Shown one piece after another: positions 19,220-25,794 of a stretch of DNA of 25,794 nucleotides; the stretch's first letter is position 1, and each line of letters begins with the position of its first letter. Made by a program: the position numbers and the translations under genes. Source of the stretch: UBA6164 sp964344155. Its GTDB lineage: Bacteria > Patescibacteriota > Gracilibacteria > BD1-5 > UBA6164. Under the pieces are notes generated by a model. The model saw nothing but the letters and a program-made list of their open reading frames with translations. It had not been told where the DNA came from and made no database searches. The stretch covers positions 1 to 25,794 of the forward strand of contig CAYFMG010000014.1 of NCBI GenBank assembly GCA_964344155.1, given 5' to 3'.

Positions 19220-19459
19220 TTATTTCTTTTTCTTATTATTATTTAAAACTGCTTCTGCAACTTTTGCAGGATTCATATAATGTCTAATATTTCAATCAAT
19301 TTTAACATTTGGTCACTCTTTACATTTTCACATACAAGGACTTTCTTCTATAAATACTTTTTCTAGGTTAAATCTAGTTTTATCATTTTTTAGTCTTGTA
19401 ATAATATATTCGCTGAACCTATCAGTACAAGTTTTTCAAGTACAAATACTTATTTTCAT
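19220..19459 (-). CDS. Thioredoxin-like [2Fe-2S] ferredoxin (NuoE/Shethna type)
   Basis: This 79-residue protein begins MKISICTGKTC; four cysteines at 6, 11, 42 and 46 have the C-x4-C ... C-x3-C spacing of thioredoxin-like 2Fe-2S proteins. The second pair lies in ESPCMGKCKEGPNVKIDG, close to the family's C-x-G-x-C-x-x-GPNV loop, and NPAKVAEAVL is the typical last helix. Such proteins carry one [2Fe-2S] cluster for single-electron transfer in the cytosol; the partner is unknown. It is in an operon between the propeller lipoprotein (7 bases) and cysS (1 base). It is shorter than NuoE and consists of the cluster domain only. The Lys-rich tail is unremarkable. Confidence 0.8.
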
Positions 19460-19466
19460 AATTTTT

Positions 19467-20975
19467 TTATTTATATGTTAATTTAGTTATCCCTCAAAAA
19501 TCATTAGCAAACCACATATCTCAAGAATCATCTTGAACTACAGAATATATACAATTACTAACAAGTCAATTGTCTTTTGTATAATTAGTCCAATTTTCTC
19601 AATCAAATTTACTTACTCATGAGTAATAAGTAGCAAACCACATATTACCATCTCTATCCTGAAATATATTATTTACTGTATTTCATGCTAATCAATCTTC
19701 TTTTGTAATACTTTCCCAGCTCTCTCAGTCAAACTTACTTACTCATTTATCTGTAGCAAACCACATTCTTCCATCTTCATCCTGAAATATATCATTTATT
19801 GTATCATTAATTAAACCTTCTTTTGTTGTAAAAGATTCCCATTTATTTTTTCAATCAAATTTACTTACTCATTTTTTTGTTCAAAACCATTTGTTTCCAT
19901 CTTTATCTATATGTAAAGACATAACTATATTATAAACAAGTCAGTGTAGTGTAGTATATGTTTTCATTTTTTTACCATTATACTTACTTACTCAGAAATC
20001 TGTTACAAACCAAATATTACCATCAGGGTCTTCATCTATTCACAAAATCATGTCACTTGCTAATCCATCTTTATACTTATATATTTTCCAATTTTCTCAA
20101 TCAAATTTACTTACTCATCATTTTGCTGCAAACCATAGATTTTCATCACTATCTTTAAATACTCTTGTTACCATATTATGGATTAATCAATCACTTTCAC
20201 TATATGTTTTCCATGTTTTTCAATCATAAATACTTGCTCATCATGCTGTTGATGCCCATATATTTCCCTCTCTATCCTTGTATATTCTTTGTATAAAATC
20301 ACTATTAAGTCCATCTGTTTTGTATGTTTTCCAATTTTCTCAATCAAAACTACTTGCTCATGCTTTTGTTGCAAACCATAAAACACCATCATCATCTTTA
20401 TAAACAGAATTTACAAATTCACTAACAAGTCAATCCTTTTTGCTGTATGTTTTTCATTCTATTTTTATTCAGTCTTTTGTTTCATCAAAACTTATAGTAT
20501 TATTAGCTTTTAATAATTCTACTTTGTCTTTTATATCAGCATCATTTGTATTGTAGCTTTTCCATATTTTGTTATCAAATGAATTAACTCATCATTTTGT
20601 TAAAAACCATATAACTCAATCTTCTTCTTGATATGCTTTTTTTACATTATTAAATACTAAACCATTTTCTATAGTGTATATTTCCCAGTTTTCTCAATCA
20701 AAACTACTTGCTCATCATTTTGTTAGAAACCATATTTTTCCATCTTTATCTTTAAAAATAGAGTTTACATAATCATTTGCTATAGTTGTATAGGTGTTTG
20801 ATTTATTATATGTTTGCCAATGCTCTTTTTTTTCTATTTCTGTAATGTTATCTTCTTCATTTAAAACTAATGCTCATGTAGCATATTTTTTTGTTTCTAT
20901 TTTTTCTTCTGTTTTTTCTTCTCAACATGAAACTAAAATAAAAATAGATGATAATAATATTATAAGTTTTTTCAT
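19467..20975 (-). CDS. Beta-propeller lipoprotein with ten Reg_prop-like repeats
   Basis: The 502-residue protein has a lipoprotein signal: MKKLIILLSSIFILVSCGEE, with Cys17 as the likely lipidated residue, then an acidic/Lys linker. From about residue 65 it has ten repeats of about 41 residues built on D-x-D-G-x-x-W-F-x-T-x-x-G-x-S-x-F-D-G-x-x-W, typical of two-component-regulator propeller repeats. One break (about 140-180) separates repeats 2 and 3. Reg_prop proteins fold as extracellular or periplasmic beta-propellers that bind ligands or partners. Here there is no membrane helix, kinase or HAMP part, so it is a free sensor or binding protein on the cell surface. The repeats are alike at DNA level (recurring TTTCCAATTTTCTCAATC-like blocks on the plus strand) and suggest recent duplication. 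Confidence 0.85.
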
Positions 20976-20982
20976 TTTTTTA

Positions 20983-22044
20983 TTAAATAGTTATAAACGG
21001 TGCTAAAATAAGTCTATTGTTTTCGTTTTCACAAAAATCATTTTTTAAAAAGTCTAGATTTAACTCACTTCTATATCAAGCATTTCATCTTTGAATCATA
21101 TTGTATCAAACTGTTTTTACTTTGTAATGAATATCATATCTATTACATGTTCTAGGACATATGTCATCTGTAGCATACATTCCTCTAGCTGGATTTTCTA
21201 TTGCACTAGTGTCACATAGCCTTCAAGTAAAAATTAAAGCCCAAGGGTAATATAAATCAATTCATGTATCATTAGACTTATACAAATCTTCTCTTTTTTC
21301 CATATAATCTATAGCTACTCTTTTTATATTATATTTATCTAAAAAGTTTCTATATATATCTAGGTTTACTTCTGAACTACAATAAAATTTCATTTGCCAT
21401 TTTACTATTTCTTCTCTTAATGCTAATTTTTCTTGCTCAGTTTTATTTTTTATAAGTTCTCATGCTGGATGAGCTTCATATCAATATGTATCTATTAAAG
21501 GTGTTTTTAATAATTTATGTATAACTCTTCAAAAAGATATTTTTAGGTTTGTATATTTTGTAGAAAGTAGTCTTAAAGCTCATAGGTCATTAACAACTAC
21601 TTCTATGGGATTTTTTATTTTCAGATTATTCAGATATTCTAATCATTCTTCTAGTCTTTCAAGCATTTTATCTCAAAGATAAGGTGTTACCAGAGTAAAT
21701 GTTCTTACTTTATGAGGTGGAAAATTTTTATTAAACTCTCCAAATTTTTCTATTGCTTGTTCTAGTTCTATTTTTGTTGGTACTAAAAATTCACAGTTAT
21801 CACTTCAATAATAGATTCAATCTATTTTATTAAAACAATCTGGTCAAAATTTCTTTTTTATTTCTCTTATTGCCATGAAGTTTACTTCATATTGTGGAGA
21901 GATTGTTTCTGCTAATTCTCATGGAAAATTTTGCATAAAAAAAGAAGCTAAATCTCTATCTTTTTTTCATTGTGATAATAACTTAGCTTTATTTAATAAA
22001 TCAAAATATTCTAAATTTGTTCAAAGGTGTATATATAGGTTCAT
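20983..22044 (-). CDS. U32 peptidase-like protein (UbiU/UbiV/YhbU superfamily, tentative)
   Basis: This 353-residue protein contains VVVNDLGALRLLSTKYTNLKISFGRVIHKLLKTP (149-182), which resembles the 'VND-G-L-LL...GR-L' stretch of U32-family proteins. It carries conserved-looking cysteines at C222, C277, C296 and C300 in CSSEVNLD, RLCDTSAIENPARG and DDICPRTCNRY. U32-like proteins such as UbiV hold a [4Fe-4S] cluster with four cysteines. The N-terminus MNLYIHLGTNLEYFDLLNKAKLL starts with a TIM-barrel-like strand. The assignment is from memory and is uncertain; a bond to Fe-S chemistry would suit the neighbours. There is one base between the glutaredoxin stop and this ATG, and 7 bases to the propeller gene. 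Confidence 0.55.
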
Positions 22045-22045
22045 G

Positions 22046-22303
22046 TTATTTTATTATTTTAAGTAACTCTCATTTATCATGTAGTGTTTTTATTTCATCA
22101 TATCCTCAAAGTAGGTTTTGTTTTGATACTTCGCCATTAAATATTTGAGGTACTGTTCTCATTCATGTTGTGGTTGATAGTTCTACTATTTTTTCTGGAT
22201 GTCATGTAATATCAATTACTTCATATTTTATATCCAAAGATGTTAATAGGTTTTTTGCCATATCACAATACGGGCACATGTCTGACGATACTATTTTTAT
22301 CAT
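22046..22303 (-). CDS. Glutaredoxin
   Basis: This 85-residue protein has a CPYC active site at 10-13 (SDMCPYCDMAKNLL), the cis-Pro in RTVPQIF (about 50-56) and the GGYDEI glutathione-site motif (about 66-71), the core of class I glutaredoxins. It reduces disulphides or glutathionylated proteins using reduced glutathione. The dithiol site is intact. The start at 22303 gives MIKIVSSDMC, the usual spacing. It is second in the operon, 11 bases after the unknown first gene and one base before the U32-like gene. The first G of GGY is UGA. Whether this organism makes glutathione or imports it is unknown. Confidence 0.95.
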
Positions 22304-22314
22304 TTTTTCTTTTA

Positions 22315-22716
22315 TTAATATATAAAGTCTACTTTTATAACTTTGTTTCAAAATCTTTTTGAGTTTTCAGCTTCTCTAACACAAGATACTCAATCAAATT
22401 CCCTAAATCTATCTAGTATTTCATTATAATCTACTTGTTCTCATTCAAAGCTAGCAAGTTCATATACTCATTCTTCATATTCTGAAGAAAATATTTTTAA
22501 TTTTTCTTCTGTTTCTATTGATATATCATAATTAACTAGTTCTCCAAATTTTTCCTCAAGCATTTCAACGATTCACTTACTTGTTTTTATTTCAGTTTTT
22601 CATGATACATATAATACTTTATTCCCTTGCTTTGAGAGATTTTCTACGTATTCAAAATCAAGTCAAGATATATTAGGGTTTCATTTTATTGTTATATTCC
22701 CTGCAAAATTATTCAT
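22315..22716 (-). CDS. Unrecognised 133-residue protein, first in the operon
   Basis: A soluble, acidic protein without signal peptide or membrane segment. It begins MNNFAGNITIKGNPNISGLDF, has a VLYVSGKTEIKTSKGIVEML strand-helix, and alternates strands and helices (ELVNYDISIETEEKLK, YELASFEGEQVDYNEILDRFREFDGV). One Cys lies in SCVREAEN and the end is KVIKVDFIY. This alternation fits a small alpha/beta fold, but I do not recognise the family. About seven of its glycines are UGA. The strong TTGCAA-type promoter at 22747-22774 precedes it and drives the six-gene operon ending with cysS. Context suggests a redox or surface-linked role, but that is not shown. Confidence 0.75.
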
Positions 22717-22746
22717 TGTTTGTTTATATTAATTTTAATTCATTTC

Positions 22747-22774
22747 ATTATATATAATATATTGTTTTTTGCAA
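22747..22774 (-). promoter_or_regulatory. Promoter of the six-gene operon (TTGCAA-N16-TATAAT)
   Basis: On the minus strand TTGCAA (22769-22774) is followed 16 bases on by a perfect TATAAT (22747-22752), about 30 bases before the ATG at 22716. Confidence 0.65.
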
Positions 22775-22782
22775 ATTGATAC

Positions 22783-22900
22783 AAAAAAAATACCTCTCAT
22801 CTGAATCTTCTCTCCTTAACAGGAGAAAAGGGCTACATTGTAATTAGGTTTTGTAGCCTCTTTCCCCTGACAAGGGGAGAGAATTCAAGAGAGAGGTATT
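22783..22900 (-). repeat. Long imperfect hairpin repeat, also terminator of the surface-protein gene
   Basis: AATACCTCTC at 22789-22798 pairs with GAGAGGTATT at 22891-22900, and inner arms (ACAGGAGAAAAGGGCTAC versus GTAGCCTCTTTCCCCTGA) continue the pairing around an A/T loop. Each arm also has its own small hairpin (CTCCTTAACAGGAG; CCCCTGACAAGGGG). It is MITE-like in size (about 112 bases). On the minus strand it begins 3 bases after the surface-protein stop and ends in eight T, so it should terminate that gene. Confidence 0.75.
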
Positions 22901-22903
22901 CCC

Positions 22904-25297
22904 CTACCTTGCATTAGCATACTTAAATGGTGCTTCAGCAAAGGCTATGTATATAATATTATTACCATTTCCATTTACAGGAGTATCTGCTGCACGAAGT
23001 TTAAATCAGTTTGATAAAAAGTCGAAATAAGCATCACCTGTATATTCTGCTGCATCTGAAGATGCTATTAATTGAGCTGTTTGTATATTTCAATCTGTAT
23101 CACGTGAAGAATCAAATATTCTCCAGTGTTCTGAAGCATTTATATTTTTAACCATCACATACTTAGGTTTAAACCCTGTATAAACAAAAGCTCCATCAGC
23201 ATTTCCATTACCTGTATAACTTCATATCTTACTATACCCAGGTACTGAGTGGAATAGATAAGCTATATAATCATTTCATAAAGAGTTTACAGATCATCCA
23301 TGATTAACACTATAGGTTGATGCTGTTATATTATGATATTCTGTACCACTTGCAATTTCTGAATTTGTTCTATCTAATCCTAAATAATTAGTACTTGATT
23401 GTATAGATAGTGCTTGTACTAACCAAATATCAGTATTTGTTCTTCATTTTGTGATAATTAAATCTGGTTTTTTACTTAAACCATGTCATATAGATACACT
23501 ACTTGATCAATTTCAACTATACCCAACTATACTAAACCCTGCAGTTGGATTAGCACTTACTTGAGCTGTTGTAGTTCAATCTGTATTCGTAACTGCAGCT
23601 CATCCTGCTTTCCAGTTCCATGCTACCATTGCATGAGAAGCCCCATTTACTCTATCAGAATATCCTAAGTCAAATCAATTAGAATTAAAACCAGTAAGTG
23701 TATTCACATCAGTCCATTCTGCCCAAGTAGTATCAGAAGTTATAGGCTTTTGAACTCATCTTATAGTATCAAAAACTTGATGCTCTTTTACAATACTTCT
23801 ATTTTTAATCCAAACAAAATCTGGTCCAAAATCTAAGCCACTTACAGTTTGATTTGAAGCATTCCCAGTATAAGTCAACACATCAAAGTGTTTACTTGGG
23901 TCTTTGATTGTTGGTGTTGGTAGGTTGGCTGTTGATAATGTTTTATATCCTGTTGGTGGACAATATTTAAAATATCATTCAGCTCAGCTACAATATGTTA
24001 ATCCTGCCTGTCATCATTGACCAAAGTTTACTAACCATGTAGAATTACTATGCCCAACCTTTGCATACCAATCATTTGAAGAATAAACACTGTTAGTATC
24101 TGTATTTACCAATACTCAATTTTTATAAAATGAAATAATACCATTAATTGAATCTATTGCTACACCTATAAGATCACCTGTTGTATACAATGGCATAGAG
24201 TATGTATTTGGTATTCATGTACCATTTCTTTCAATATGATCATATTCGTAATCAACTCTAAATGAATTGATATTAGCATTACTCATACCATTCAGTGTTG
24301 CTTTTGAAAAACCTATCCAATCAGCCGTACTTTCATTAACTAAATATCATTCAAAATAATATTTACCTCCTCAAGCAGGTATAACTATACTACTTACAGA
24401 GTCAGAGTATGTTGTATTTGTTGACCTTAAATTTCATTCACTTAATACTCAAGCACTAGCAACCGGATTCAAAGTAGCAAAGTTGTTACTTGGTGTATCG
24501 ATCATTTGATCTGTTGCGTCCATGCTATTTACTGACCAAGTATTGTTGTTACCCGACGTATCAGTACCTAGATTCCCACTATTTTTGAATTCTAGTTTAT
24601 ATCAGTTTCCCCCATAACTACCAGTATATTCCTTAGCTCTCCACTCTCCAGTCTCAGCCTCAAATCAACCGAAAGAATCAGGAGCCAATGCTTGTCAATC
24701 TATGAAATGAAAATCTGACATATAACCATCCATATAAGCACCTCAACCAAAAGGTGGAGCATAACCTATGTATTGAAGTACAGAATTATTAAATACTGTA
24801 CAATCTGCATTTTGTGATGGATAAGTAGCTGTATCAAAATCTGTAATTTGTTCACCATTAACATATAACTTCATTCTGTCTGATGCTGTAGCCTTGGTTG
24901 TATCAATAGATAAAGTTAAATGATACCAAGCTGATGGATCACGGAATACTTGACTCGTAATTAATTCAAAATTAAACGATCCTGTATGATCATAAATTCT
25001 AATCTTACCTCCATTAGTTACATTATCAATAAAAACAAAACTATTATAAGATGTACCACTTGCCCAGTAACCATAAAATACCTTATTTGTATTTATATTA
25101 CCATTTTTAAACCAAAATGAAAATGTCATAGTTTTTCTATTACCCGCTGAAGGTGTTCTGCTTAAATGCGCACTATCATCATCATTAAATCTTAGTGAGT
25201 TTGTTATTGTTTTTGCTGTTGCACATGTATTCCCATCTATTATTTGCCCTGAGTTACATGTCCAAACACACGCTGGTATTGTAGGCCGTCCACTTGA
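22904..25297 (-). CDS. Phage-tail-like LamG/SPRY surface module downstream of an in-frame UAG
   Basis: This is a 797-codon frame after the UAG at 25298-25300; the stop is UAG at 22904. In order: a Cys-containing joint (ACVWTCNSGQIIDGNTC), a LamG/concanavalin A-like domain (about 25190-24650, TMTFSFWFKNGN, WYHLTLSIDTT, MKLYVNGEQI), a SPRY-like domain (GGKYYFEGYL ... GVAIDSINGIISFYKNG), then two or three repeated modules with FGPDFVWIKNRS, NPTAGFSIVGYSG, HGLSKKPDLI and YTGFKPKYVMVKN, ending IIYIAFAEAPFKYANAR. That end and those motifs resemble marine phage tail or virion proteins. No ATG, GTG or TTG lies before the ATG at 25129, inside LamG, so independent translation would lose part of that domain. 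It is probably an interrupted gene, or one read through UAG. Confidence 0.75.
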
Positions 25298-25794
25298 CTA
25301 TGTTTGTGTAACTTGAGCTATAACAGCTGTTGTTCATGATGGTACTCATGATGAATCACAATTAACTGTTCTTGTATCACTTGTACATACTGAGTTTTCC
25401 ATGTGATATCATGTTGTACATGATGTTTCTATACATGTTCCATATGCTGTTCAATCCCATGTTTGTGTTCATGTTCATCATGTTGTTGTACATGATATTA
25501 CATCTAAATCACATGTTGAGTTGTTTTCATGATATGTTGGATCACATACTATAGATGTTGTACTTCATATATCTTCTAGTGTTCCGTTATTACATCTATA
25601 TGTATCTGATATCATCTCATCTCAGTTTGAGATTACTGTTGCTCATGTCTTTGTTTGTGTTGTTGTTTGTAAGTGTGATAATTGTGGTATTGAGTGACCA
25701 TCTTGTGTTGTTGCTAAACATCATGTATAGGTAACTGCTGTTGTTGCTATACTTATACTATCACTTGTTAAACTTTTCTTTGATCAGTAGATCA
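25298..25794 (-). CDS. Cys-rich repeat surface protein, N-terminal side (runs off the window, ends at in-frame UAG)
   Basis: The open frame enters from beyond the right edge and ends at the UAG at 25298-25300. It is Thr/Ser/Cys-rich with a loose repeat of C-T-T-T-G / T-x-T-W-D-G-x-A-Y-G-x-C / C-T-T-G-Y and paired cysteines (YRCNNGTL, VCDPTYHEN, TCDLDVISC, GTCIETSCTTG, SVCTSDTRTVNC). Such repeats are typical of large extracellular, disulphide-rest proteins. Glycine is mostly UGA here. The UAG follows VTQT, at a place where the repeat elsewhere has TQTW, so the codon looks like a mutated UGG. Downstream, in the same frame, follow the LamG and SPRY modules. The true N-terminus and signal peptide are outside the window. 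Confidence 0.7.

Noticed and set aside
19500..20760. Regularly spaced similar blocks that could be a CRISPR array
   Set aside because: The period is about 125 bases and the blocks encode a propeller repeat in one open frame; spacers are coding.
25372..25554. Plus-strand Met/Phe/Leu-rich open frame
   Set aside because: Antisense shadow of the Cys/Thr-rich surface protein on the minus strand.

Overview
The window reads as a piece of a very AT-rich, gene-dense genome of the Candidate Phyla Radiation, in the Gracilibacteria/Absconditabacteria (BD1-5/SR1) group. The main reason is that UGA is a sense codon for glycine (genetic code 25). It falls on invariant glycines of many families: SAM-methyltransferase motif I (LDIGCGNG), GatB, the Rel zinc-finger region, the SulP core and the glutaredoxin GGY motif. 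UGG is used separately for tryptophan. With UGA read as Gly, the apparently broken frames join into about 21 full-length genes plus one interrupted gene, and every stop is UAA or UAG. No tRNA, rRNA or CRISPR array was seen, and no stretch over 300 bases lacks a gene.

Layout. 1-226: start of a type IV pilin-like protein (-). 252-314: GC-rich palindromic repeat. 485-754: rpsO (+). 789-3002: bifunctional Rel/SpoT (-). 3129-3926: second pilin-like protein (+). 3938-6327: argS and an overlapping SAM methyltransferase (-). 6499-7665: a protein derived from the AAA_14/DUF4143 ATPases that has lost both Walker motifs (+). 7700-10021: large polytopic membrane protein (-). 10107-11543: gatB (-). 11688-11996: short HPF/RaiA-like hibernation factor (+). 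12130-15140: four-gene operon of a small membrane protein, a HIT protein, an anchored solute-binding protein and a HemW-like radical SAM enzyme (-). 15276-15650: conserved-looking coiled-coil protein (+). 15765-17666: SulP transporter with STAS domain (-). 17755-22716: six-gene operon of an unknown protein, glutaredoxin, U32-like protein, beta-propeller lipoprotein, thioredoxin-like [2Fe-2S] protein and cysS (-). 22904-25794: large surface-type protein (-), running off the window. Its C-terminal half (LamG, SPRY and repeated tail modules) resembles virion/tail proteins of marine phages, and an in-frame UAG splits it from a Cys-rich part.

How it works together. Core functions (translation: rpsO, argS, cysS, gatB, hpf; stringent response: rel) are mixed with envelope functions (pilins, membrane protein, solute-binding protein, SulP, propeller lipoprotein, giant surface protein), as fits a small epibiotic or predatory cell. 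Convergent genes share compact bidirectional terminators. Most genes lack a Shine-Dalgarno sequence and start after an A/T-rich leader. Promoters look sigma70-like, and at least five loci use the palindromic -35 hexamer TTGCAA, which in two places may serve divergent promoters.

The most unusual items are the phage-like modules in the surface protein with their nonsense codon and glycine-codon mosaic, the pseudo-ATPase, the palindromic -35 box, and an intergenic repeat embedded in frame in the HemW-like gene.
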